Assembly: GCA_003167155.1 (NCBI GenBank)
Contig: PMTY01000050.1
Coordinates: forward strand, 1,250 to 46,934
Direction: 5' to 3'
Length of the DNA: 45,685 nucleotides
DNA from: Candidatus Cybelea tumulisoli
GTDB lineage: Bacteria > Vulcanimicrobiota > Vulcanimicrobiia > Vulcanimicrobiales > Vulcanimicrobiaceae
A program made the translations under genes and the position numbers. Below the pieces are notes generated by a model that was not told the DNA's origin, searched no databases, and saw only the letters and a program-made list of their open reading frames with translations. Shown here in pieces: positions 9,443 through 18,511 of the stretch (position 1 is the stretch's first letter; the number at the start of each line of letters is the position of its first letter).

Positions 9443-10078
9443 TTGCTTGATTCACATCAACTAACCGTTTTCGTTCCGGCCGCGATAATCATGGCGTTCT
9501 TACCGGGTCAGGACACGTTGTTTGTCTTGGCGCAGAGCGCAAAGGGCGGCACGCGGCGTGGCCTCGTCGCAACGGCCGGCACTCTTGCGGGGCTATTCCT
9601 CGTGCATCTGCCGGCAGCGGCGTTCGGATTTTCGGCACTCTTGCTGAAATCCGCCGTGCTGTTCTCCGGGCTAAAGTACGCCGGAGCGGCGTACTTGCTG
9701 TACTTAGGGATTCAGTCGTTTCGGAAGCAGCCGCCGGGCGCGTCAGACTCGCCTAGGCCGCAGCGGCTCGGCTCCCCATTTGTTCAAGGCTTCGTGACGA
9801 ACGTCCTCAATCCGAAAATTGCGATCTTCATCCTGGCTTTCTTTCCACAATTCATCGGGCCCGCGCGCGGCTTCGTTGCGCTGCAGGTATTCCAACTCGG
9901 CACGATCTGGGGATTTGCCGGGCTTGTCGCGTTGACGCTGGCGGCAAACGTGGGAGGCGGATTAGGGCGACTTCGCCGGCGCAGCGCGTTGGCCACGCGG
10001 ATCGACCAGTGCGTCACGGGCACGCTGTTTGTCGGCCTTGGTTTACGCGTGGCGCTCACCAACGAATACGTTCGTTAG
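9443..10078 (+). CDS. LysE/RhtB family amino-acid exporter
   Basis: A 211-residue inner-membrane protein with about six hydrophobic segments. The family start is recognisable: a short HQLTVFVPAAIIMAFLPGQD followed by TLFVLAQSAKGGTRRG, the first helix and loop of the LysE/RhtB family. FVTNVLNPKIAIFILAFFPQF is the usual central motif. The start is TTG at 9443, required to keep the complete first helix. It likely exports an amino acid or related small metabolite by proton exchange; the substrate cannot be told. It follows kelch gene 2 closely. Confidence 0.85.
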   Translation: MLDSHQLTVFVPAAIIMAFLPGQDTLFVLAQSAKGGTRRGLVATAGTLAGLFLVHLPAAAFGFSALLLKSAVLFSGLKYAGAAYLLYLGIQSFRKQPPGASDSPRPQRLGSPFVQGFVTNVLNPKIAIFILAFFPQFIGPARGFVALQVFQLGTIWGFAGLVALTLAANVGGGLGRLRRRSALATRIDQCVTGTLFVGLGLRVALTNEYVR

Positions 10079-10091
10079 TGCGCGCCGGCTC

Positions 10092-10154
10092 TTGACGAAG
10101 TAACCTCCGCGGGCATACTATAGCCTCAAAGAATATAGTTGTGAGGAATATAGT
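10092..10154 (+). promoter_or_regulatory. PadR-type operator and promoter before the PadR-ADOP1 operon
   Basis: TTGACG at 10092-10097 could serve as a -35 element with TACTAT at 10116-10121 (18-base spacing). The inverted repeat ACTATA (10117-10122) / TATAGT (10134-10139) has an 11-base spacer and overlaps the -10. GAATATAGT at 10131-10139 is repeated directly at 10146-10154, abutting the GTG start. This fits autorepression by the PadR protein encoded just downstream. Confidence 0.55.
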
Positions 10155-10475
10155 GTGAAACTGAGCACGGCAGCGTTTTTCGTCCTTGTTGCTTTGGCTC
10201 AAGGCAAGCGGCACGGATATGCAATCATCAAGGACGTCGAGGCCCTTACGGGTGGCGAGGTCGTTTTGCTGCCCGGAACCCTCTACCGTCTAATCAACCA
10301 GCTTTTCGTCGACAAGTGGATCGTCGAGGTGCCCGGTGGGGCGAACGACGATCCGCGCCGCCGCTACTATCGCCTGTCCGCGAACGGGCGCAAAGCGCTG
10401 TCGTCGGAGGTTGCGCGATTAGAAGATATGGTGAAGGTCGCTCGCAAGGGCCGGCTCCTCGTGGGCGGCGCGTAG
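10155..10475 (+). CDS. PadR family transcriptional regulator 1
   Basis: A 106-residue PadR-type winged helix. Typical features are AAFFVLVALAQGKRHGYAI, the LLPGTLYRLINQL recognition helix and the wing with DPRRRYYRLSANGRKAL. It is of the short class without the C-terminal dimerisation extension. The start is GTG at 10155 directly after operator repeats. The stop at 10475 is 4 bases before the ADOP permease ATG, so the two form an operon. PadR proteins with this partner usually repress their own promoter and respond to toxic or envelope signals; the inducer here is unknown. Confidence 0.88.
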   Translation: MKLSTAAFFVLVALAQGKRHGYAIIKDVEALTGGEVVLLPGTLYRLINQLFVDKWIVEVPGGANDDPRRRYYRLSANGRKALSSEVARLEDMVKVARKGRLLVGGA

Positions 10476-10479
10476 TCCC

Positions 10480-13107
10480 ATGGCGGCAAGCGTTGTCTTC
10501 TATCGTCTCCTCCTGCGAATGTGCCCCCGTGAGTTTCGGGATAACTACGGCGATCAGGCGATTGAAACGTTTGCCGAGATCTCGCGACAGCGTGCCGACC
10601 GGCGAGGCCGTCTGGCAGCGTGGTCGTTCCGCGCTTCCGCATACGTCGATATCCTGGTGACGGCGCTGCGAGAGCATGCCGCCGCCATTGGAAGCGACGT
10701 CACCTACGCGTTGCGCTTGATGGCAAAGTCCTGGGTCTCCTCGGCGGTCGTCGTCGTCACCCTCGCGATCGCCATCGGAGTCGGGGCTACCGTATTCAGC
10801 GCGATCGAGGCCGTATTGCTGACGCCGCTGCCCTACGACGATCCGGCGCAACTGGTCTTTATTTTCGACCGGCCGCTCGACCAACCCGCGGCGCACGGTT
10901 CCGAGACTAGCCTTCCAAACTCGCTCGACTGGCCGCAACTCGCGCAATCCTTCAGCGCAATCGGTTCCTACGCCAACTGGACCCCTACGCGTACCGGCGC
11001 CGCGGTTCCGCAGGCGCTTCCGGGCCAGGTTGTGACGGGCGATTTCTTCCGGGTGCTCGGTGTTCGTCCGCGCTTGGGCCGGACCTTATCGGAAGGCGAC
11101 GCCAGGCCCGGCGCACCGTATACGATCGTCATTTCGGAATCCTATTGGCGCCAGGCATTCGGCGGCGCGAGCGACGTCATCGGAAAGACCGTCTTGCTCA
11201 ACGACCTCTCCTATCGCATCGTCGGCGTGCTGCCAGGCGAGTTCGTGATGCCGCGTGCTGCGTCGTTGAACGGGCATACGAGTGACGTCTATCGCGCACT
11301 TCCAAACAACGCTTCGGAGCGCGACGCGCACTACCTCATCACGATCGCTCGTCTGCGCCCGGGTTTCTCGGCGCAGGCCGCGCAGGGCGATATGGACCGG
11401 GTGGCGGGGCTGCTGCGCGCGCGTTTTCCCGTCGCCAACGCCAATCTCGCCGAGCATGTCGTTCCGATGAGCGTCCAGCTTTTCGGGGCTGCTCGCCTGA
11501 TGCTCTCGATTGCGCTCGCCGCGGTCGTGGGAATCGTCCTCATCGCCTGCCTGAACGTCTCAAATATTTTACTCGGCCGCATCGCCGAACGCGAGCGCGA
11601 GTTGGCGGTTCGCCTCGCCGTCGGCGCCTCGCGCCGCCGCTTGATCGGGCAGCTTTTCGTTGAAAGCGCGGTTTTGGCCGTCGCCGGCGGAACGTTGGGG
11701 CTGGTTCTCTGCGGATTGCTCGTGCGAGTTCTTCCGGCGCTCCGCTTCGATCTTCCTCGAATCGAGTTGGTGCACGTGACTCCGGTCGTGCTCCTTTTCA
11801 CGCTGGGGCTAACCTTCGCTTGTGCGATCGGTATTGGCACGCTTCCGGCGCTCACGTTAACGCGCGCGCGAATCTCGGGCGCGCTCGACGACGCCGGACG
11901 GAGCGGCAGTGGCACGCGTGGCAAGTTTACGCGCTCTACAGTCGTCGTTCTCGAGCTTGCACTGGCGCTCGCCTTGGTTACCGGATCCGGACTCTTGGTT
12001 CGCAGCTTCGTTGCGCTTTCTGCCATCGACATCGGCTTCAAGTACGACGGCGTCGTCGCGAGCAACGAAATTATGCTCCCGGCGCGTCGCTATCCAACGG
12101 TCGCGTCGCAGCTCGCATTCGCCCACGCGCTGGATCGGTCGCTCGCAGGTCAGCCCGATCTGCAATCGCCAGGACTGATGGTCTCCACGCCGCTTTCAAA
12201 CGAGAACTACAACGCCGAAGGGTTTCGAATCCAAGGGCGCCCGAGCACCGCCGGAGCCAACCGAACCGTCGAGTACAATGCGGTAACGCCCGGAGCCCTG
12301 CAGTCGCTTCGCCTGCATCTCCTGCGCGGTCGCCTTATCAACGCCGGCGACACCGAGCATTCGTCGCCGGTCGCGGTCGTGACGAAGGCCTTCGCTCGAG
12401 AAAGTTTTCCTTCCGGTAGCCCGATTGGCCAACGCATCGTCATTGCTTACGGCGCAAATCCTCCCTGGGGGCGGACGATCGTCGGAGTGGTCGACGACTT
12501 CAAAATGGAATCGTTGACCGAGGCTCCGATGGCGCAAGTCATCGTGCCGCTCTATCAGGACATGATGCCGACGTTTCAGGTCGTCGGACGAACGCGCGTT
12601 TCGAATGAACGATTGGCTTCCGAGATTTCCCTGGCGGTGCGCTCGATCGATCGCGAACTCCCCGCGCGCCACGTCGATGCGTACGCGGCATTTGTCTCCG
12701 GCCAGCGCTCGAGCGCGTCGACGGCGGCCATTCTGCTTGGGTTCATTGCTCTGCTCGGGTTGCTGCTCGCGAGCCTAGGAACGTACGGCGTGGTTGCCTA
12801 TAGCGTGGGCCAACGCGCGCGGGAATTTGGGATTCGGCGAGCGCTGGGCGCCAATGCCTGGGCGATCGCTTCCAGCGTTCTGGTCGGAGTCATGGCGCTG
12901 TGCGGCGCGGGAATTCTGCTCGGCCTTGCTCTTTCCGCGGCGGGAGCCAGGGCAATCTCGGCTTTGCTGTACCACGTCTCGCCCTTCGATCCGCTGACGT
13001 TTTTCGCGGTCGCTCTGACCTTATCGGCCACCGCACTCGGCGCTGCCGCCGCGCCGGCGCTGCGCGCGACCAGGGTCGATCCGGTGGCGATCCTACGACA
13101 CGACTAA
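10480..13107 (+). CDS. ADOP-type ABC permease 1 (MacB/FtsX fold, duplicated)
   Basis: An 875-residue inner-membrane protein of the acidobacterial duplicated orphan permease type. Residues 1-80 form the soluble prefix domain (LLRMCPREFRDNYGDQAIE). A first membrane helix lies at about 88-110, followed by a MacB-like periplasmic domain, three helices of a first FtsX unit, a second helix-plus-periplasmic-domain half and a final FtsX unit. About eight membrane segments are visible. It ends in ATRVDPVAILRHD, the usual family ending. Such proteins are encoded without an ATPase and presumably borrow one; the ATPase at 17804 is the nearest. It converges on the second ADOP gene with 14 bases between stops. 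Confidence 0.88.
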   Translation: MAASVVFYRLLLRMCPREFRDNYGDQAIETFAEISRQRADRRGRLAAWSFRASAYVDILVTALREHAAAIGSDVTYALRLMAKSWVSSAVVVVTLAIAIGVGATVFSAIEAVLLTPLPYDDPAQLVFIFDRPLDQPAAHGSETSLPNSLDWPQLAQSFSAIGSYANWTPTRTGAAVPQALPGQVVTGDFFRVLGVRPRLGRTLSEGDARPGAPYTIVISESYWRQAFGGASDVIGKTVLLNDLSYRIVGVLPGEFVMPRAASLNGHTSDVYRALPNNASERDAHYLITIARLRPGFSAQAAQGDMDRVAGLLRARFPVANANLAEHVVPMSVQLFGAARLMLSIALAAVVGIVLIACLNVSNILLGRIAERERELAVRLAVGASRRRLIGQLFVESAVLAVAGGTLGLVLCGLLVRVLPALRFDLPRIELVHVTPVVLLFTLGLTFACAIGIGTLPALTLTRARISGALDDAGRSGSGTRGKFTRSTVVVLELALALALVTGSGLLVRSFVALSAIDIGFKYDGVVASNEIMLPARRYPTVASQLAFAHALDRSLAGQPDLQSPGLMVSTPLSNENYNAEGFRIQGRPSTAGANRTVEYNAVTPGALQSLRLHLLRGRLINAGDTEHSSPVAVVTKAFARESFPSGSPIGQRIVIAYGANPPWGRTIVGVVDDFKMESLTEAPMAQVIVPLYQDMMPTFQVVGRTRVSNERLASEISLAVRSIDRELPARHVDAYAAFVSGQRSSASTAAILLGFIALLGLLLASLGTYGVVAYSVGQRAREFGIRRALGANAWAIASSVLVGVMALCGAGILLGLALSAAGARAISALLYHVSPFDPLTFFAVALTLSATALGAAAAPALRATRVDPVAILRHD

Positions 13108-13121
13108 GAGGGGATAGAGGT

Positions 13122-15704
13122 TCACTCGTAGCGCAGCGTAAGCGCGGGATCGACGCGGGTTGCACGAAGGGCCGGCAGTAACGCGGCGAGGCTCGCACAG
13201 CCAAGCAGCAGCGAAATCACGGCCGAAAACGTCAGCGGGTCCAGCGGCGAGACGCCGTCGAGCTGCGATGCAATCGCGCGGGCGGCTACGACCGCGATCG
13301 TCGTACCAAACGCGACGCCCAAGCAACTCACCACCAATGCCCGGCGCAATACGTCACCAAGGACGTCGCTGCGGCGCGCTCCCAGCGCTCGCCGAACCCC
13401 AAACTCGCGATACCGCTGCGTCACGCTGAATGAAACGACGCCAAAGACACCCGAAATTGCGAGCAGAAGGGCTACGGCGGCGAGCGCGCCGAGCAGCACG
13501 ACCGACGAGCGTGGGGTCGCCGCGGCGATGTCAATCAGGTTTTTGATCGTGTACGTCTTCGGGGCGACCAGGAGCGGATCGGTCCTCGCAACGGCTCGAT
13601 CCAGCGATCGATCCAGCTCGGCCGGCGTAAGCCTGTCGCTGAGCACGACCGCGTTGAGAACGTTCGGCGCGAGTTGTGCGATCGGAAGATAGTACATCGC
13701 GGGGGCCGGTCGGCTCAGCCGTTGCTGTTCGTTCCCGACGACTCCCACGATCGTCGCAGTTGTCGGCGCGGCTCCCTCCCATCCCGCGACGCGCAATCGA
13801 GTGCCGATCGGTTCGCGATCGCTGAGATATCGTTTCACAAACGCTTGGTTCACGATCGCGACGGGTTGCGCCGTGTCGTTGTCGTTTGGCGAAAAGGTTC
13901 GGCCGCGCAGTGTCGGCAACCCCAGGATGCTGAAATAGCCGGGGGTCACCGCATTGAGGTGCGCGTCGGGCTGGTTCCCAACGGGGTACGTCTTTCCGAC
14001 GATGCCCACCGTAAAGGTCACGATGACTTCCGACAGCGGATACGACACCGAAAGCGCCGCATCGCGGACGCCTGGAATGGCCCGCACCTGCCCCAGCAGC
14101 GAGCGTGCGAACGTCAGGCGAGCCGGCAGTTGGTTGTAGCGCGTACTCGGCAAACCAATCGTTTGGCTAACCAGGACGCCGGTCGTACGGATGCCGAGAT
14201 TCGGGTGCGTGAGCGTGTAGAAGCTGCGCACCGTCAAACCCGATAGAACCACCAGCACCAACGTAACCGCAAGTTCGATGACGACGAGCGTCGAGCGCGC
14301 GAGCGCGCCTGCCGAGCGGTCTCCACCGCGTCCAGCGGCATCGACCGTTCCCGCCAAACGCTCGCGGCGGAGCGCAACGACCGGCCACATCCCCGACAAC
14401 AGCGTCACGACCACGACGCTCAGCACCGCGTAAAGAAGCGTCCATCCGTCAATTTTGGCTGAGTCGATTCGGGGCAATCCCCGCAGGAGCGTCGACGCCA
14501 GGAATTGAAGGCCGGCGTACGCTAGCGCCACGCCGATGGCGCCGCTGGCGAGTGCGAGGACACCGGTCTCGGCAAGCAGCTGCGATCGCAGCCGTCGCGC
14601 CGACGCACCGAGCGACGCGCGCAGCGCAAACTCCTGATCGCGCGTCGACGCATCGGCGAGCAGCAGGCTTGCAACGTTCGCGCAGGTGATCAGCAAAACG
14701 GCGATGACCGCGGCGAAGACGGTCCACAACACCGGCGTGACGTTTGCGAAGAAGGCCGCGTTGGTCGATTGGACCTCGAATGCAATTCCGGCGTCGGTCC
14801 GTGGATAGCGCGTCGTCAGACGGCTCGATGCCAGCGCGAGATCCGCCGCCGCCGCTTTCATCGTTGCGCCCGGCGCGAGCAGAGCGATCGCCCCAAGATA
14901 GCGCGCCCCGCGCTGTTTGGCGGGGACTGAATTGGGGAGCGGCGACCAGAAGTCGTCGCGATCGAGCGATCCGTTGTCGGCGGCCGGCACGCGGACGTCA
15001 GGGGCGACGCCGACGATCTGGATCGGCACGCCGTCGAACCTGATGTTCGTGCCGATAACGTGTGGATCGGCGCCCAACTGCGTTCGCCATAGGCGCTCGG
15101 AAATGACGACTCGCCGTATGCCCGGTGCTCCGTCGGGACCGGCAAAAAAGCGTCCGAGCACCGGATGCAAGCCGAGAACCGCGAAATAATTCCACGTTAT
15201 ATCCATGCCGTCGATCTCGCGCGGCCGTCCGCTTCCGGTCAGTATGGCGGAATCTTGTGCCTCGGCTGCGATCGCCTCGAACGCAGGCGTGTTCGCCCGC
15301 AAGTCGCTTACGTCTGGAATGGAAAGAGCGCTCCCGGCAACGCCACGTTTGTCGTCGGCGATCACGATCGCGAGGCGGCCGGCGTTCGGGTAGGGCAGCG
15401 GTTTGAGCAAAACCGCGTCGAGCACGCTAAAAACCGCGACGTTGGCACCAATTCCAAGCGCGAAGGATGCCACGACGACGCCGACCAAAAGCGGCCGCTT
15501 CCGTAAGCGTCGAAGCCCAAAACCGACGTCGCGAATCAGGCTTTCCGCGCGCATGCGCAACCCCGTAAAGACGATGTCGCTTGCAATCCGCCACGGTTCG
15601 GGCCGCTCGTCTTCGAGATCGGCAAGAATTTGTTCGCGAAACTCCTCGCGAAAGTCGGTGGGATAGGCGAAGAGCGTCAATGTGACGAGCCGGCGCCAGC
15701 TCAT
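13122..15704 (-). CDS. ADOP-type ABC permease 2 (MacB/FtsX fold, duplicated)
   Basis: An 860-residue paralogue of the permease at 10480, with the same order of parts: prefix domain (LFAYPTDFREEFREQILADL), first helix (VGVVVASFALGIGANVAVFS), MacB-like periplasmic domain, FtsX unit, repeated half, and ending ATRVDPALTLRYE. The frame is open further upstream to 15860, but I start at the ATG at 15702-15704. It overlaps the TGA of the PadR gene as ATGA, and the prefix domain begins there; the extension is PadR sequence in another frame. The overlap implies translational coupling. The proteins are clearly diverged, so this is an old duplication with inversion. Confidence 0.87.
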   Translation of the reverse strand: MSWRRLVTLTLFAYPTDFREEFREQILADLEDERPEPWRIASDIVFTGLRMRAESLIRDVGFGLRRLRKRPLLVGVVVASFALGIGANVAVFSVLDAVLLKPLPYPNAGRLAIVIADDKRGVAGSALSIPDVSDLRANTPAFEAIAAEAQDSAILTGSGRPREIDGMDITWNYFAVLGLHPVLGRFFAGPDGAPGIRRVVISERLWRTQLGADPHVIGTNIRFDGVPIQIVGVAPDVRVPAADNGSLDRDDFWSPLPNSVPAKQRGARYLGAIALLAPGATMKAAAADLALASSRLTTRYPRTDAGIAFEVQSTNAAFFANVTPVLWTVFAAVIAVLLITCANVASLLLADASTRDQEFALRASLGASARRLRSQLLAETGVLALASGAIGVALAYAGLQFLASTLLRGLPRIDSAKIDGWTLLYAVLSVVVVTLLSGMWPVVALRRERLAGTVDAAGRGGDRSAGALARSTLVVIELAVTLVLVVLSGLTVRSFYTLTHPNLGIRTTGVLVSQTIGLPSTRYNQLPARLTFARSLLGQVRAIPGVRDAALSVSYPLSEVIVTFTVGIVGKTYPVGNQPDAHLNAVTPGYFSILGLPTLRGRTFSPNDNDTAQPVAIVNQAFVKRYLSDREPIGTRLRVAGWEGAAPTTATIVGVVGNEQQRLSRPAPAMYYLPIAQLAPNVLNAVVLSDRLTPAELDRSLDRAVARTDPLLVAPKTYTIKNLIDIAAATPRSSVVLLGALAAVALLLAISGVFGVVSFSVTQRYREFGVRRALGARRSDVLGDVLRRALVVSCLGVAFGTTIAVVAARAIASQLDGVSPLDPLTFSAVISLLLGCASLAALLPALRATRVDPALTLRYE

Positions 15705-16045
15705 GTGGCGAGGGCCGGAAGAAGCGCGAAGTCGTGCGCCATGCGCACGAGATCGTCCAACCGCTGCGCCTCCGCTTGGGCGATGCGCCTCCCCCGTGCG
15801 GAAAGCCGGTAGCGGCGGCGGCGCGTATCTTCGCCGTCCTCGGGAAGCTCGAGAATCCACCCGTCGGCGAGCATCTGTCGAACGATCGGATAAAGCGTAC
15901 CCGCCGTCAACCGGACGGCGCCGCCGGTCAAGCTCGCGACCGTCTTGGCGATCGCGTATCCATGGGCTTCCTCCTTAGCCAGTGATAGGAGCACGTAAAA
16001 AGATCGGGGGCTCAAGGGAAGCACGTCGCTGTAATCGTTCGCCAC
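15701..16045 (-). CDS. PadR family transcriptional regulator 2
   Basis: A 114-residue PadR winged helix: RSFYVLLSLAKEEAHGYAI, LTAGTLYPIVRQMLADGWI, wing EDTRRRRYRLSARGRRI. The frame is open to an ATG at 16078, but that codon lies only a few bases from a near-consensus -10 (16081-16086) and upstream of the expected transcript start near 16074. I therefore prefer the GTG at 16045, preceded by GAGG at 16051-16054. Its TGA overlaps the ATG of ADOP permease 2. The regulator probably represses its own promoter through the inverted repeat at 16065-16089. Confidence 0.85.
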   Translation of the reverse strand: MANDYSDVLPLSPRSFYVLLSLAKEEAHGYAIAKTVASLTGGAVRLTAGTLYPIVRQMLADGWILELPEDGEDTRRRRYRLSARGRRIAQAEAQRLDDLVRMAHDFALLPALAT

Positions 16046-16064
16046 CGTCACCTCAATCGAAAAC

Positions 16065-16163
16065 GGATATATTGACATTCACTATATCCATATTCGTTCG
16101 TACTGTCAAAGGCCGCGCCTTGACAGCGCAACCTCCCGGATATATCATGCATAGGATATATCC
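16065..16163. promoter_or_regulatory. divergent promoter pair with four PadR-like half-sites or palindromes
   Basis: Reverse promoter: TTGACA (complement of 16104-16109), 17 bases, TATAGT (complement of 16081-16086). Forward promoter: TTGACA at 16120-16125, 17 bases, TATCAT at 16143-16148. The reverse -10 overlaps the right arm of an inverted repeat GGATATA (16065-16071) / TATATCC (16083-16089) with an 11-base spacer. The forward -10 overlaps GGATATATC at 16138-16146, which recurs 16 bases on as the perfect palindrome GGATATATCC at 16154-16163. Both operons therefore look repressible by the same or related PadR proteins. Confidence 0.72.
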
Positions 16164-16186
16164 AGTTCGGTTATAAGGAGGATGGA

Positions 16187-16540
16187 ATGCTGCATCGCCG
16201 GCAGGATCCCAAGCCGTTGCTGCCTTTGGGGGCCAGCGCGTTCCACATTCTGCTCGCGCTCGCCGGCGGCGAGCGCCACGGCTATAGTATCGGCAAGGCC
16301 GTCGAAGCAACGACCGGCGGTGAGATCAACCTGGGTCCCGGAACGCTCTATCGGCAGCTCAAGCAAATGTCGACCGACGGTTGGATCGTCGAAATCGACC
16401 GCAAGGACGACGACGCAATGCGCCGCCGGTACTATCGGCTCACGCCCTGGGGCCGCAAGATCGCGCAAGCGGAAGCCGCGCGCTTGGCCCACTTGGTCGA
16501 AGTCGCGCGTTCCCGCCGGCTGCTCCCGGCATTAGCGTAG
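16187..16540 (+). CDS. PadR family transcriptional regulator 3
   Basis: A 117-residue PadR winged helix: SAFHILLALAGGERHGYSI, INLGPGTLYRQLKQMSTDGW, wing DAMRRRYYRLTPWGRKI. The ATG at 16187 is supported by AAGGAGG at 16175-16181. It opens the forward efflux operon; the fusion-protein gene starts 4 bases after its stop. It is more similar to PadR 1 than to PadR 2 in the GERHGYSI / GKRHGYAI and TGGE region, though recognition helices are alike in all three, which fits the shared GGATATA-type operators. Confidence 0.88.
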   Translation: MLHRRQDPKPLLPLGASAFHILLALAGGERHGYSIGKAVEATTGGEINLGPGTLYRQLKQMSTDGWIVEIDRKDDDAMRRRYYRLTPWGRKIAQAEAARLAHLVEVARSRRLLPALA

Positions 16541-16544
16541 GCGC

Positions 16545-17795
16545 GTGGACGTCATCCGCCAACGCCCACGCCGCGTGGCGCGGTGGTCGTACGCCGCCAT
16601 CGCCGTTCTGGTCGTGCTCGCGGCGATTGCGTGGGGATTGCGCGGAATCGATTCGCACCCCGGCGTTACGGTCGACAAGTCATCACTCGTCACCGACGTC
16701 GCCCGGCAAGGCGCGCTGGTGCGCTCCATCGGCGCGCAAGGAACGTTCACGCCCGACCGTGTTCGCGTCGTGAGCGCCACCCAGAGCGGGGTCGTCAATC
16801 AGCTCTTCGTCAAGCCCGGCAGCACCGTTACCCCCGGCACGATCGTCGCCCAAATGCAGAACCCGGCCTTGGACGCCTCAGCGAGCGACGCGCAAGCGCA
16901 GCTCGCCGTCGCCCAGGCCGACCTCGCCAGCGCGCAGCAACAGGCGCAAGCCGAGCAGCTTACCCAGCAAACGGTTCTCGACGACGCGCAAGCGCAGATG
17001 GAGCAGAGCGCGCTCCAGGCGCAATCGCTCGAAGCACTGCACGATCGCGGCCTGGTTGCCGACGTGCAGTATCGACAAGCGATGATCGCCTCGAAAAAGG
17101 ATCGCAACGATGTGCGCATTCAAGGCGCGCAACTGCGCGCGGCCTCCGCCGACGCGCGAGCGAAGGTCTCCGCCGCCGAGGCGCGCGTGGAGCAGGCCGA
17201 GGCGCAACTTCGCGCCGATCGGGCCGAGGTCGACGCGCTTACGGTCCGTTCCGCGACGACCGGCGTGATCCAAAGCATCGAGGTCGATCCTGGCACGAGT
17301 GTCGCGCAGAACGCCGTCATCGCGCACATCGCTGACGCAACTTCGCTCAAAGCCGTGCTGCAAGTCGCCGAGGGAGACGTTCACTCGGTCAACGTCGGCA
17401 TGCGCGCCGGCATCGACACGGGAAACGGCGTCTTTGAAGGCCGCGTCTCTCGGGTCGCGCCGGCGGCCGAGAACGGGACCGTCGCGACGGACGTCACCTT
17501 TGCGCGTCCGCTTCCGCGCGGGGCTCGGGCCGATACCAACGTCGACGGCACGATCTTCGTTTCGTCGGTTCCCAACGCGGTCTCGATTGCGCGGCCGGCC
17601 GGCGCGACCGACGACAGCACGATCGAGCTTTTCAAGATAACCGACGGCGGCACGACCGCCCAGCGCGTGCGGGTACGCCTGGGACGGGGCTCGACCGACC
17701 GCGTGCAAGTGCTCTCCGGGCTGAGCCGCGGCGATACCGCGATCGTTTCGGATATGTCGAACTACATTGACCAAACCACGCTGAGCTTACGATAG
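16545..17795 (+). CDS. periplasmic membrane-fusion protein of a MacA/HlyD-type efflux pump
   Basis: A 416-residue protein with one N-terminal membrane helix (about residues 14-33) after a basic start. It has a split lipoyl domain (ATQSGVVNQLFVKPGSTVTP), a long Ala/Gln-rich coiled-coil hairpin (about 110-230), the second lipoyl half (RSATTGVIQSIEVDPGTSV) and beta-barrel domains at the C-terminus. It would link an inner-membrane transporter to the TolC-like protein encoded two genes on. The start is GTG at 16545, 4 bases after the PadR stop. The next gene begins 8 bases after its stop, so this is a tight operon. Confidence 0.87.
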   Translation: MDVIRQRPRRVARWSYAAIAVLVVLAAIAWGLRGIDSHPGVTVDKSSLVTDVARQGALVRSIGAQGTFTPDRVRVVSATQSGVVNQLFVKPGSTVTPGTIVAQMQNPALDASASDAQAQLAVAQADLASAQQQAQAEQLTQQTVLDDAQAQMEQSALQAQSLEALHDRGLVADVQYRQAMIASKKDRNDVRIQGAQLRAASADARAKVSAAEARVEQAEAQLRADRAEVDALTVRSATTGVIQSIEVDPGTSVAQNAVIAHIADATSLKAVLQVAEGDVHSVNVGMRAGIDTGNGVFEGRVSRVAPAAENGTVATDVTFARPLPRGARADTNVDGTIFVSSVPNAVSIARPAGATDDSTIELFKITDGGTTAQRVRVRLGRGSTDRVQVLSGLSRGDTAIVSDMSNYIDQTTLSLR

Positions 17796-17803
17796 GAACC
17801 GCC

Positions 17804-18493
<690 letters not shown>

Positions 18494-18511
18494 AAGCCGA
18501 GCCAAGCGCTC

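Noticed and set aside
15705-15860. N-terminal extension of the ADOP 2 frame
   Set aside because: It is the PadR gene read in another frame; the ATGA overlap at 15701-15704 gives a better start.
16878-17774. 298-residue reverse frame over the membrane-fusion gene
   Set aside because: Mirror of the coiled-coil coding region; no motif, no start signal.
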